DNA of 64,000 nt from Actinomycetales bacterium (GTDB taxonomy: Bacteria; Actinomycetota; Actinomycetes; S36-B12): positions 62,001-126,000 of the forward strand of contig WGLX01000009.1 of assembly GCA_016125355.1 (NCBI GenBank). Direction: 5' to 3'. Position 1 is the first letter of the stretch. Every line of letters begins with the position of its first letter. This document shows, piece by piece, positions 55,293-63,629 of this stretch. Below the pieces are notes generated by a model. That model saw only the letters and a list, made by a program, of their open reading frames with translations. It was not told the DNA's origin and made no database searches. The translations under genes were made by a program, and so were the position numbers.

Positions 55293-56809
55293 TCGGCGTG
55301 CGCAGCGTCGAGCAGGTGCGCTCCGCGGAGGAGGCGGCCTTCGCCCAGGTCCCCGAGGGTGCCCTCATGCAGCGTGCGGCGCATGCGCTGGCCATCACGT
55401 GCGCTCACCTCCTCGACGAGGCCCGAGGTGCGGTCGTCGGGGCGCGCGTCGTGCTGCTGGTGGGGTCGGGCAACAACGGCGGCGACGCCCTCTGGGCGGG
55501 AGCCCGCCTGGCCGCTCGCGGCTGCCGCGTCGACGCCGTCCTGCTGTCGGATCGCGCCCACGAAGAGGGCCTGTCAGCGCTGCAACGGTCCGGTGGCCGC
55601 GCCCTGCGATGGACCGGCGCCGACACCGACCGACGCCTCGTCGACGAGGCCGAGCTGGTGCTGGACGGGATCCTCGGGATCGGGGGCACCGGCGGCCTGC
55701 GGCCCGAGGCGGCCGACGTGGCCGCGCAGGTGGCGTCCGCCGGTGCCATCGTCGTCGCGGTCGACGTGCCCAGTGGCGTTTCCGCGGAGACGGGTCTGGT
55801 TGAGGGCGCCGCCATCGACGCCGATGTCACCGTCACCTTCGGCGCCGTCAAGCCCGGGTTGCTGCTCGCTCCGGGCCGCTTCCACGCCGGCACCATCGAC
55901 CTGGTGGACATCGGACTCGACTTCCCGGACGACCCCACGGCCGTGGTCCTCGACGGCGTCGACGCCGATGCCTGGGTCCCGGAGCCGGTGGATGCCGATT
56001 ACAAGTACTCGCGCGGCGTGGTCGGCATCTCTGCCGGCTCCTCCGCGTATCCGGGTGCCTGCCTCCTGGTCACCGCGGGGGCGCGCCACGCGAACACCGG
56101 GATGGTGCGGTTCCTCGATCGGGGTGACGGCACCGCGCCGATGGTGCTGTCGCACTTCCCGGACGTGGTGGTCGACGGGTCACCCCCGGCCGACCAGATG
56201 CGAGCCACCGCATGGGGCTGTGGATCCGGGTTCCCGGGGGACGACACGGACACCCTGACCGTCTCAGCGGTCTTGAAGGCGCCCGTCCCCGTCGTGCTCG
56301 ACGCGGGTGCGCTTGCGGTGGTCGCCGAGACCGACTCGGTGCGTGCCCTCATCCGGGAGCGCGCCGCAGAAGGCCTGCCCACCGTGCTCACCCCGCATGA
56401 CGGCGAGTTCACTCGCCTCGCGCCGGGCACGATGGCCGACTCGACCGGGCGGCTGGAGGCGGCGATCCGTGCGGCAGCGGACCTGCAGGCCGTGGTCGTG
56501 CTGAAGGGTGCGGGCACGGTGATCGCGCACCCGATCGGCTGGGCGGCGATCGACCGCGAGGGCACGGCGGACCTCGGCACCGCCGGATCGGGGGATGTCC
56601 TCATGGGCCTCGTCGCCGGCCTGCTCGCGGGCGCGTGGGCTCGCGGCCAACGGTCCCCGCAGGAGGTCGGGGAGTGCGTCGCGGCGGCTGTGTGGCTGCA
56701 CGGTCGGGCCGGGCGGTTGGCGGCCCGGAGAGGGCCGGTGACCGCGCTGGACGTGGCCGCGGCCATCCCGGAGGCCATCAGGGCCGCACGGTTCGGGGAG
56801 GGCTCGTGA
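55289..56809 (+). CDS. nnrD/nnrE: Bifunctional NAD(P)HX epimerase / ADP-dependent dehydratase
   Basis: A 506-residue fusion that repairs hydrated NADH and NADPH. The N-terminal YjeF-type epimerase (1 to about 215) has VGSGNNGGDALWAGARL and VDVPSGVSAETG. The C-terminal ribokinase-like dehydratase (about 225-500) has LTPHDGEFTRL and GTAGSGDVLMGLVAG, whose Asp is catalytic. Both halves appear complete. It overlaps acpS and alr by 4 bases each, the common actinobacterial order. Confidence 0.95.
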   Translation: MIGVRSVEQVRSAEEAAFAQVPEGALMQRAAHALAITCAHLLDEARGAVVGARVVLLVGSGNNGGDALWAGARLAARGCRVDAVLLSDRAHEEGLSALQRSGGRALRWTGADTDRRLVDEAELVLDGILGIGGTGGLRPEAADVAAQVASAGAIVVAVDVPSGVSAETGLVEGAAIDADVTVTFGAVKPGLLLAPGRFHAGTIDLVDIGLDFPDDPTAVVLDGVDADAWVPEPVDADYKYSRGVVGISAGSSAYPGACLLVTAGARHANTGMVRFLDRGDGTAPMVLSHFPDVVVDGSPPADQMRATAWGCGSGFPGDDTDTLTVSAVLKAPVPVVLDAGALAVVAETDSVRALIRERAAEGLPTVLTPHDGEFTRLAPGTMADSTGRLEAAIRAAADLQAVVVLKGAGTVIAHPIGWAAIDREGTADLGTAGSGDVLMGLVAGLLAGAWARGQRSPQEVGECVAAAVWLHGRAGRLAARRGPVTALDVAAAIPEAIRAARFGEGS

Positions 56810-57942
56810 AGCGCGCCGCCGCCGTCGTGGATCTCGGGGCCATCCGCGCGAACCTGGACCGCGTGCGCGCCCTGGCCGGCAACGCGACGGTGATGGCGGT
56901 GGTGAAGGCCGATGCGTACGGCCACGGCATGGCCGCAGTCGCGCGAACGCTGCGGCAGGCGGATGTCGCCTGGCTCGGGGTCGCACTGCCCTCCGAGGCC
57001 CTCGCTCTGCGGGCACAGGGCGACGAGGGCCGGGTGCTCGCGTGGCTGTGGGCGCCGGGCGACCCGGACATCGTCGCGTGCGTGCGTGCGGGCGTGGACC
57101 TCTCGGTATCGAGCCCCTGGGCCGTCCTGGAGGTGGCCGAGGCAGCCCGGCGCACGGGCGTGAGCGCGTCCATCCACATCAAGGTCGACACCGGCCTGTA
57201 CCGCAATGGCGCCACCGAGGACCAGCTTCCGGCAGTTATCGATGCGGTCCGAGCTGCCCTCGCGGAGGGTCTCGTCCAGGTCGAGGGGGTCTGGTCGCAC
57301 CTCGCCGACGGCGACGTGGCGGGCGCTCACTCCGTGGCCCAGCAGCAGGCGGCCTTCGAGGCGGCGATCGCGCGCCTCGACGAGGCGGGCATCCGGCCGC
57401 GGCTGCGGCACCTCGGCAACAGCGGATCCCTGTGGGCCCACCCCGAGTGCCGCTACGACATGGTCCGCAGCGGGATTGCCCTCTACGGCCTCACCCCGGC
57501 GGCCGGCCTGGGCTCGCCGCGGGAGCTCGGTCTCGTGCCCGCCATGACGCTGGCCGCGAGGCTCGCGCACGTCAAGGGCATCGCGGTCGGTGGCCGGGTA
57601 TCCTACGGCGGGACGTGGGAGGCGGATCGGGATACGGCGGTCGGCCTGGTGCCCGTCGGCTATGCCGATGGCATCCCGCGCGCGGCGAGCAACGTCGCCG
57701 AGGTCGCCATCGACGGGGTACGCGTTCCCGTCGTCGGGCGCATCGCGATGGACCAGTTCGTGGTCGACCTCGGTGCGCAGGACCTTCCGCGCGTGGGCGA
57801 CGATGTCATCGTGTTCGGTCCGGGCAGCCGCGGCGAGTGGACCGCGGATGAGTGGGCGTCGGCGATCGGCACGATCGGCTACGAGATCGTGACGAGGATC
57901 GGCCCACGGGTGATGCGGGAGTACGTCGGAGCCATGCCATGA
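56806..57942 (+). CDS. alr: Alanine racemase
   Basis: A 378-residue PLP enzyme giving D-alanine for peptidoglycan. GTG 56806 overlaps the previous stop (GTGA). PLP Lys is in AVVKADAYGHG (about residue 34), the second catalytic base Tyr is in GRVSYGGTW, and CRYDMVRSGIALYG and the PVVGRIAMDQFVVD strand are present. It forms a cell wall link in the chain with glmS and glmM nearby. Confidence 0.96.
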   Translation: MKRAAAVVDLGAIRANLDRVRALAGNATVMAVVKADAYGHGMAAVARTLRQADVAWLGVALPSEALALRAQGDEGRVLAWLWAPGDPDIVACVRAGVDLSVSSPWAVLEVAEAARRTGVSASIHIKVDTGLYRNGATEDQLPAVIDAVRAALAEGLVQVEGVWSHLADGDVAGAHSVAQQQAAFEAAIARLDEAGIRPRLRHLGNSGSLWAHPECRYDMVRSGIALYGLTPAAGLGSPRELGLVPAMTLAARLAHVKGIAVGGRVSYGGTWEADRDTAVGLVPVGYADGIPRAASNVAEVAIDGVRVPVVGRIAMDQFVVDLGAQDLPRVGDDVIVFGPGSRGEWTADEWASAIGTIGYEIVTRIGPRVMREYVGAMP

Positions 57943-59033
57943 GCGTCGACGTGACCCCTGCGCTGCGCATGGTGGGCCGTGGAGTCGTCGCGGCCGGCGC
58001 CCTGGCCGCAGGTGCTGCCTTGGGGGCCATCGCCGAGCGATCTCTGCTCCGCGCCACGGCGGGACCGGGCGAGGACGAGCTCCCCGTCGGTTTCGGCACC
58101 CTGCGGGGCGACATCTACGAGGTCATGGCCGCTGACGGCACCGTCCTCCATGTCGAGGTGGACGAACTGGCGTCGGGCGAGGCTCCCTTGACCATCATCT
58201 TCGCCCACGGGTACGCGCTGAACCTCGACTCGTGGCACTTCCAGCGTCAGGCGCTGCGCGGCAAGGCGCGGCTGGTGTTCTACGACCAGAGGTCGCACGG
58301 CCGCTCCGGGCGGGCGGACTTCGACACCCACCACGTCGATCAGCTCGGCCATGACCTCGGCGCCGTCATCGACGCCGTTGCCCCGTCCGGCCCGCTCATG
58401 CTCGTCGGGCACTCGATGGGCGGCATGACGGTGATGGCGCTGGCGGCGCAGCGACCCGAGCTGTTCGCGGAGCGCATCTACGGGGTCGCCCTCATCGCCA
58501 CCACGGCCGGCGGTCTGGCCAGCGGACCCCTGGGGCTTCCGCCCGGGGTCGGCAGGGTCTTCCACCAGGTGGCACCGGCGGTGGCGGCCGCGATCGCCTC
58601 GCGCAAGGGCCTCGTCGAGCGGACGCGCTGGAACCAAAGCGACCTCGGGCTCCTGCTCACGCGGATGTACTCGTTCGGCTCCACCGCCACCGACCAGGCG
58701 GCGCGCTTCGTCGCCAGCATGGTGTCCTCCACCCCGGTCGATGTCGTGGCGGAGTTCCTCCCGGCGCTCCAGGAGCACGACAAGGTCGACGTGCTCGGCA
58801 CCTTCGAGCAGGTGGAGTTGCTGGTCATCGTCGGCGACACCGATCGGCTCACCCCCAAGGAGCAGAGCGAGGAGATCGTGCGCCGGCTGCCCGGTGCGGA
58901 GTTCGTCGTGATCCCCGACAGTGGCCACATGGTGACGTTGGAGAAGCACGAGGAGGTCAACGAGCACCTGCTGGCACTGCTTCGACGCGTGGAGCGTGAC
59001 ATCGCCGACGATCAGGCAGGCGGCGTGGCGTGA
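57939..59033 (+). CDS. Membrane-anchored alpha/beta hydrolase
   Basis: A 364-residue protein. The N-terminus holds a hydrophobic segment (about 12-32, GRGVVAAGALAAGAALGAIA), probably an anchor. The hydrolase core has FAHGYALNLDSWH, YDQRSHGRSG, the nucleophile elbow VGHSMGGMT (Ser about 152), an Asp in IVGDTDRLTP and His in PDSGHMVTL. Substrate unknown. A hydrolase in this exact place, between alr and tsaE, recurs in actinobacteria. It overlaps both neighbours by 4 bases. Confidence 0.87.
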   Translation: MSVDVTPALRMVGRGVVAAGALAAGAALGAIAERSLLRATAGPGEDELPVGFGTLRGDIYEVMAADGTVLHVEVDELASGEAPLTIIFAHGYALNLDSWHFQRQALRGKARLVFYDQRSHGRSGRADFDTHHVDQLGHDLGAVIDAVAPSGPLMLVGHSMGGMTVMALAAQRPELFAERIYGVALIATTAGGLASGPLGLPPGVGRVFHQVAPAVAAAIASRKGLVERTRWNQSDLGLLLTRMYSFGSTATDQAARFVASMVSSTPVDVVAEFLPALQEHDKVDVLGTFEQVELLVIVGDTDRLTPKEQSEEIVRRLPGAEFVVIPDSGHMVTLEKHEEVNEHLLALLRRVERDIADDQAGGVA

Positions 59034-59521
59034 GCCAGGTGCGCATGGTGGTCCCGACGGCACAGGCCATGCGGGAGTTGGGGGCGACCATGGGCCGTGC
59101 GTGCGCGCCCGGTGACGTGCTCGTGCTCGCTGGGGACCTCGGGGCGGGCAAGACGACCTTCACGCAGGGCCTCGCCCGTGGACTGGGCGTCGAGGAGGCG
59201 ATCACCAGCCCCACGTTCGTCATCGCCCGAGAGCATCCGAATCCCAGCGGGGGCCCGGCGCTCCTGCACGTGGACGCCTACCGCGTCGGATCGGCGCTGG
59301 AACTCGACGACCTCGACCTGTCCGGTGACGTCGAGGCCAGCGTCGTGGTGGTGGAGTGGGGGCGCGGCATCGCCGAGGGCCTGTCCGCGACCAGAACCGA
59401 TGTCGACATCTCGCGGTCCGACGACGACCGGGACGAAACCCGCATCGTCACCGTCATCTCGCATGGCGGACCCCTCGGCCAGCGCATCGAGGCCGGGCTG
59501 CTGGACGGTTGGTCCCCGTGA
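59030..59521 (+). CDS. tsaE: tRNA threonylcarbamoyladenosine biosynthesis ATPase TsaE
   Basis: A 163-residue P-loop ATPase that drives turnover of the TsaB-TsaD complex in t6A37 synthesis. Walker A is AGDLGAGKTTFTQG (about 37-50), followed by SPTFVIAREHP and LLHVDAYRV. The VVVVEWG motif near residue 107 is conserved. GTG 59030 overlaps the hydrolase stop, and its own stop overlaps tsaB. The C-terminus beyond about 135 is variable. Confidence 0.95.
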   Translation: MSQVRMVVPTAQAMRELGATMGRACAPGDVLVLAGDLGAGKTTFTQGLARGLGVEEAITSPTFVIAREHPNPSGGPALLHVDAYRVGSALELDDLDLSGDVEASVVVVEWGRGIAEGLSATRTDVDISRSDDDRDETRIVTVISHGGPLGQRIEAGLLDGWSP

Positions 59522-60156
59522 TCCTCGGCATCGACACCTCGAGTGCGCTGACGTCCGTCGCCGTCGTCGACGATGCTGGCGCGATCGTCATCTCCCGGGA
59601 GCACGAGGATCCGCGGCGGCACGCCGAGGTCATCGGCCCGCTGCTGGCCGAAGTGATCGCCGAGGTGCCGGCCATCGAGGTCGTCGCGTGCGGGGTCGGT
59701 CCCGGGCCGTACACCGGCCTGCGTGTCGGCATCGCCTCGGCGCTCGCGCTGGGCGCAGTGTGGGGCGTCCCGGTCCATGGCCTGTGCTCCCTCGATGCGG
59801 TGGCTGCGGAGCTGCGTGCCGAGCAGGCAGGCGCCCCGCTGAGCGTGGCGACGGATGCCCGGCGTTCGGAGGTGTACTGGGCCACCTACGACGCGGCCGG
59901 CCATCGGGTCGAGGGTCCCCGGGTGGGCCGCGCCGAGGCCGTCGAGGCTCGGGTGTCGGTCCCACATGCGATCTGGGTGGCGCGCCGCGTGCGCGAGCTA
60001 GTGGCGGCCGGCGTGGAGCCGGTCGACATCGACGTGCCACTGGATGCACACGGCACCGACACCGGGGCGACGGCCTCCGCGCTGGCCGGCAGGGACCTCC
60101 TGCCGCCTCGACCGCTGTATCTGCGCCGTCCCGACGCCGTCGAGAGCGCCCGATGA
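59518..60156 (+). CDS. tsaB: tRNA threonylcarbamoyladenosine biosynthesis protein TsaB
   Basis: A 212-residue ASKHA-fold partner of TsaD. GTG 59518 gives MILGIDTSSALTSVAVVDD. HAEVIGPLL and GVGPGPYTGLRVGIASALAL are the usual family blocks, while the ATP-binding residues of TsaD are absent, as expected. It overlaps tsaE and rimI by 4 bases. Confidence 0.95.
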   Translation: MILGIDTSSALTSVAVVDDAGAIVISREHEDPRRHAEVIGPLLAEVIAEVPAIEVVACGVGPGPYTGLRVGIASALALGAVWGVPVHGLCSLDAVAAELRAEQAGAPLSVATDARRSEVYWATYDAAGHRVEGPRVGRAEAVEARVSVPHAIWVARRVRELVAAGVEPVDIDVPLDAHGTDTGATASALAGRDLLPPRPLYLRRPDAVESAR

Positions 60157-60638
60157 CCGGCACGGTGAGGCTGACGCCGATGCGGTGGTGGCATCTGGAC
60201 GACGTCCATCGCCTCGAGGTGCGACTCTTCCCCGACGACGCCTGGTCGCTCGAGCAGTTCTGGCAGGAGCTGGCCCAGCCGACGCGTCGGTACCTGGTGG
60301 CCGTCGACGGCGCGAGCGTCGTGGGCTACGCCGGCATGTTCATCGCCGAGCCTGACGCCGACATCCAGACCGTCGGCGTCGACCCGAATCGACAGGGCGA
60401 GGGCATCGCCCGCGGCCTGCTGGAGGAGTTGCTGGCCGTCGCCGAGCACGGGGGAGTGACCCATACGCTCCTGGAGGTGCGGGCGGACAACGAGCCCGCC
60501 CGCGCGCTGTACGACCGTCTGGGCTTCGAGCGGATCAGCCAGCGGCCGCGCTACTACGCGGACGGCGGCGATGCGCTCATCCTGCGTCGTGCCCGCCCGC
60601 GTCACTCCGATGCGGGGGAGGTCGATCGTGACCGCTGA
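60153..60638 (+). CDS. rimI: Ribosomal protein alanine N-acetyltransferase RimI
   Basis: A 161-residue GNAT enzyme, which in E. coli acetylates the N-terminus of S18. The acetyl-CoA loop is [14 protein letters not shown] (about 72-85), followed by [19 protein letters not shown]. Its position inside the tsa genes is the standard actinobacterial arrangement. It overlaps tsaB by 4 bases and tsaD by 11. Confidence 0.93.
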   Translation: MTGTVRLTPMRWWHLDDVHRLEVRLFPDDAWSLEQFWQELAQPTRRYLVAVDGASVVGYAGMFIAEPDADIQTVGVDPNRQGEGIARGLLEELLAVAEHGGVTHTLLEVRADNEPARALYDRLGFERISQRPRYYADGGDALILRRARPRHSDAGEVDRDR

Positions 60639-61671
60639 CCTGCCTCTGGTCCTCGGGATCGAGACCTCGTGCGATGAGACCGGCATCGGCCTCGTTCGCG
60701 GCCACAACCTCCTGGCCAACGAGATCGCCAGCAGCGTTGATGAGCACGCGCGCTTCGGCGGCGTCGTCCCCGAGGTTGCGAGCCGGGCGCATCTCGAGGC
60801 GATGGAGCCGGCCCTGGAGCGGGCGTGCACCCAAGCAGGGGTGCGGTTGTCGGACGTTGACGCGGTGGCCGTGACGGCGGGGCCGGGGCTGGTGGGCGCA
60901 TTGCTCGTCGGCGTCGCCACCGCGAAGGCGTTGTCGGTGGGCCTGGGCGTGCCGATCTACGGCGTCAACCACCTGGCCAGCCATGTCGTCGTTGACGAAC
61001 TACAACATGGCGAGCTACCCGACCCCACGATCGGCCTGCTGGTCTCGGGCGGACACTCCTCGCTGCTGCTCGTCGCCGATGACGCCGCCCGGATCGAGCC
61101 GCTCGGCCAGACGCTCGATGACGCCGCCGGGGAGGCATTCGACAAGGTGGCCCGGCTGCTTGGCCTGCCCTTCCCGGGCGGTCCGTGGATCGATCGGATG
61201 GCCGCGGACGGTGACCCGCAGGCCATCGGCTTCCCCCGCGGCCTGAGCACCGAGCGGGATCGGTACCCGTACGACTTCAGCTTCTCCGGACTCAAGACCG
61301 CGGTGGCCCGGTGGGTCAAGGCTCGCGAGGCGGCCGGCGAGCCGGTGCCGGTGGCGGACGTCGCGGCCTCCGTGCAGGAGGCGATCGCCGACGTGCTGAC
61401 CGACCGCCTCGTTGCCGCGGCCGTGGACCATGGGGTCGGGCACGCGGTCATCGGGGGCGGCGTAGCCGCCAACTCGCGCCTACGGGCGATGGCCCAGGTG
61501 CGGTGCGACGCGGCGGGCATCGAGCTCCGCGTGCCGCGCCCGGCGCTGTGCACCGACAACGGGGCGATGGTGGCGGCCCTCGGTTCCCGGCTGGCGCGCA
61601 GTGGGGTGGCCCCGTCCCCCCTGGACTTCCCGACCACGTCGAACCTGCCGGTGACCCGCCGCTCCTGGTAG
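60628..61671 (+). CDS. tsaD: tRNA N6-threonylcarbamoyladenosine transferase TsaD
   Basis: A 347-residue enzyme transferring threonylcarbamoyl to A37 of tRNAs. GTG 60628 is chosen because the SD GGGGGAGG (60613-60620) sits seven bases before it; ATG 60610 would lie upstream of that [15 protein letters not shown], the metal motif VNHLASH, the [13 protein letters not shown] loop and the [11 protein letters not shown] segment are intact. It is the last gene of the overlapping chain. Confidence 0.96.
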   Translation: MTADLPLVLGIETSCDETGIGLVRGHNLLANEIASSVDEHARFGGVVPEVASRAHLEAMEPALERACTQAGVRLSDVDAVAVTAGPGLVGALLVGVATAKALSVGLGVPIYGVNHLASHVVVDELQHGELPDPTIGLLVSGGHSSLLLVADDAARIEPLGQTLDDAAGEAFDKVARLLGLPFPGGPWIDRMAADGDPQAIGFPRGLSTERDRYPYDFSFSGLKTAVARWVKAREAAGEPVPVADVAASVQEAIADVLTDRLVAAAVDHGVGHAVIGGGVAANSRLRAMAQVRCDAAGIELRVPRPALCTDNGAMVAALGSRLARSGVAPSPLDFPTTSNLPVTRRSW

Positions 61672-61680
61672 CCAGCTCCC

Positions 61681-61740
61681 TCGTTTCCAGATGTGGGCGT
61701 CATTCCGGGGACCCCGAATGACGCCCAGATCTGGAAACGA
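61681..61740. repeat. 60-base near-perfect palindrome after tsaD
   Basis: Arms 61681-61710 and 61712-61740 pair over about 28 bp, with one mismatch (base 13 of the left arm) and one bulged C. It starts TCGTTTCCAGAT and ends ATCTGGAAACGA. Unlike the terminators here it is not purely GC and has no T-tract, though it may still stop transcription after tsaD. Its size and defined ends suggest a member of a dispersed palindromic repeat family. Confidence 0.85.
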
Positions 61741-61824
61741 CGAGCGGGGTGTGAGGTTCGCCTCAGCGCCTGAGGGGGCGGACGCGGATCGGTCAGGGGC
61801 AGTCCTGCGTCGCACCTATCGTGG

Positions 61825-61863
61825 TTCACGGGTGCGGGAATCACCGTTAGACTCACCCGCACC
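61825..61863 (+). promoter_or_regulatory. Putative promoter with flanking inverted repeat before the deacetylase
   Basis: TTCACG (61825-61830) and TAGACT (61848-61853) are 17 bases apart. GGTGCGGG (61831-61838) and CCCGCACC (61856-61863) form an 8-bp inverted repeat that straddles the -10, so a repressor could bind there. Confidence 0.5.
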
Positions 61864-61935
61864 AGTTGTCACTTCCGGCTCATCGGTCCCGGGACATGGA
61901 ATCCCTGACCGACTTCCCCTGGGCGAGGAGGCCTC

Positions 61936-62709
61936 ATGGCCGTGCTGCGCGCGCGTGCGCTAGCCGTTGCCGTCGGCGTGCCTGCCCTGTTCGCGGTGCT
62001 CGCCGCCACCTTGACGCTCAACACGCAGACGACGCCCGCCCGCGCGGCCGAGCCGGCCGCGGACCCCTTCGCCGTCTCCTCCACCGCGGCCCCTTTCTCG
62101 GTGACGCGGCAGTCCGCCGACTACCGGCCGATGGTCCGGTACTTCACCATCCCGACCACGGATGACGTCGCCTTCATCACCATCGACGACGGGGTCGTGA
62201 AGGATCGCAAGGGCCTGCGCTACGTGGAGAAGCACCAACTGCCGATCACGTCGTTCATCAGCACGTGGACGATCAAGGACCAGGCGGACTTCTTCACCCG
62301 GATCAGCCAGTGGGGAAGCATCCAGAACCACTCCGCCACGCACGCCGACTTCACGAAGCCGTCAACCGACCTCAACCACGAGCTGTGCTACTCGCAGCGT
62401 GCCCTCCACAAGGCGTTCGGCTCGACGTCGTGGATGCTGCGCCCGCCATACGGTGCCGGCGGCGACATGCTCGCCACCCAGATCACGGCGCAGGGGTGCG
62501 GCCTGAACCGCATCGTCATGTGGGACGCGGTCGTCCAGAACGGTCACGTCACGGTGTCGGGCGGCAAGCTCGGCCCCGGTGCGGTCATCCTTCTGCACTT
62601 CAACGACCACCTCGAGAAGGACCTCAAAGCGGCCGTCAAGGCCATTCACAAGGCCGGCCTCCGACCGGCCAACCTCGCGGACTACCTGCCAGCCGCCTCG
62701 TCAGCCTGA
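61936..62709 (+). CDS. Exported polysaccharide deacetylase (NodB-like, CE4)
   Basis: A 257-residue protein with a signal peptide or anchor (residues 1-35). NodB motif 1 is TIDDGV (catalytic/metal Asp pair), motif 2 is NHSATHAD (metal His pair), motif 3 is RPPYGAGG, and the later motif is ILLHFND. It should remove acetyl groups from a cell-surface or environmental sugar polymer; peptidoglycan is possible. ATG 61936 follows the SD GAGGAGG (61925-61931). mmuM starts 20 bases downstream. Confidence 0.9.
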   Translation: MAVLRARALAVAVGVPALFAVLAATLTLNTQTTPARAAEPAADPFAVSSTAAPFSVTRQSADYRPMVRYFTIPTTDDVAFITIDDGVVKDRKGLRYVEKHQLPITSFISTWTIKDQADFFTRISQWGSIQNHSATHADFTKPSTDLNHELCYSQRALHKAFGSTSWMLRPPYGAGGDMLATQITAQGCGLNRIVMWDAVVQNGHVTVSGGKLGPGAVILLHFNDHLEKDLKAAVKAIHKAGLRPANLADYLPAASSA

Positions 62710-62729
62710 TGGCGTGAGACGGTGTCCGC

Positions 62730-63629
62730 ATGACCTCGTGGACTGATCTCTTCGCTTCGGGGCCCGTCGTGCTCGACGGGGGCCTGTCGACCCAGCTCGA
62801 GCGGCGTGGACAGGACATCTCCGGACCCCTGTGGACCGGTCGAGCCCTGCTTGCGGACCCGCGCGCGGTGGCCTCTGCTCACGCCGACTACGTCCGTGCC
62901 GGCGCTGATGTCGTGATCACCGCGAGCTACCAGATCTCCCGCGCTGGATTCGACGCTGCGGGCCTGGGACGGGAGGCCGCGGACGCGGCCATCGCGGCCA
63001 GCACGAATGCGGCGCGGGTGGCGGCCCGGGGAAGCGCGGCGCGGGTCGCGGCCAGTGTCGGGCCCTACGGGGCGATCCTGCATGACGGCTCGGAGTACCG
63101 CGGCCGCTATGGCCTGTCCCATGCGGCTCTCGTCGACTTCCATCGGGAGCGCATGGACGTCATCGTCGCCACGTCCCCGGACCTGCTGGCCGTGGAGACG
63201 ATCCCCGACGTCGAGGAGGCTGAGGCGCTGGTCGACGTACTGGCCGACCACCCCGCGATGCCGGCCTGGATCTGCTTCTCGGCGACCGACGGCGAGCACA
63301 CCAATGCCGGCCAGTCGATCGAGGAGGCCGTCGCCGCCGCCGCCTCCGCCCCCAACGTCGTTGCCGTAGGCGTCAACTGCACGGACCCGGCATTCATCGC
63401 CGAGCTGGCCTCCCGCATCCGAGCAGTGACCAACCTGCCGATCGTCGTCTACCCGAACGCCGGCGGTGCATGGGATCCCGTGGACGGCCAGTGGCACGAT
63501 GCCGGACCCGACGGATTCGCCCCCGAGGTGGTGGCGTCCTGGCGGGCTGCCGGGGCCACGGCCATCGGCGGCTGCTGCGGGACCGACGACCGGACGATCA
63601 GCGCGCTGGCGGGGCAGCTGCACGCGTGA
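62730..63629 (+). CDS. mmuM: Homocysteine S-methyltransferase
   Basis: A 299-residue zinc enzyme that makes methionine from homocysteine using S-methylmethionine or S-adenosylmethionine. VLDGGLSTQLERRGQ opens the fold. Zinc ligands are Cys in VGVNCTDP and the Cys pair in GGCCGTDD. GAD-VVITASYQIS and PDLLAVETIPDVEEAEAL are typical. The last 32 bases overlap the opposite-strand methyltransferase gene. Confidence 0.94.
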   Translation: MTSWTDLFASGPVVLDGGLSTQLERRGQDISGPLWTGRALLADPRAVASAHADYVRAGADVVITASYQISRAGFDAAGLGREAADAAIAASTNAARVAARGSAARVAASVGPYGAILHDGSEYRGRYGLSHAALVDFHRERMDVIVATSPDLLAVETIPDVEEAEALVDVLADHPAMPAWICFSATDGEHTNAGQSIEEAVAAAASAPNVVAVGVNCTDPAFIAELASRIRAVTNLPIVVYPNAGGAWDPVDGQWHDAGPDGFAPEVVASWRAAGATAIGGCCGTDDRTISALAGQLHA

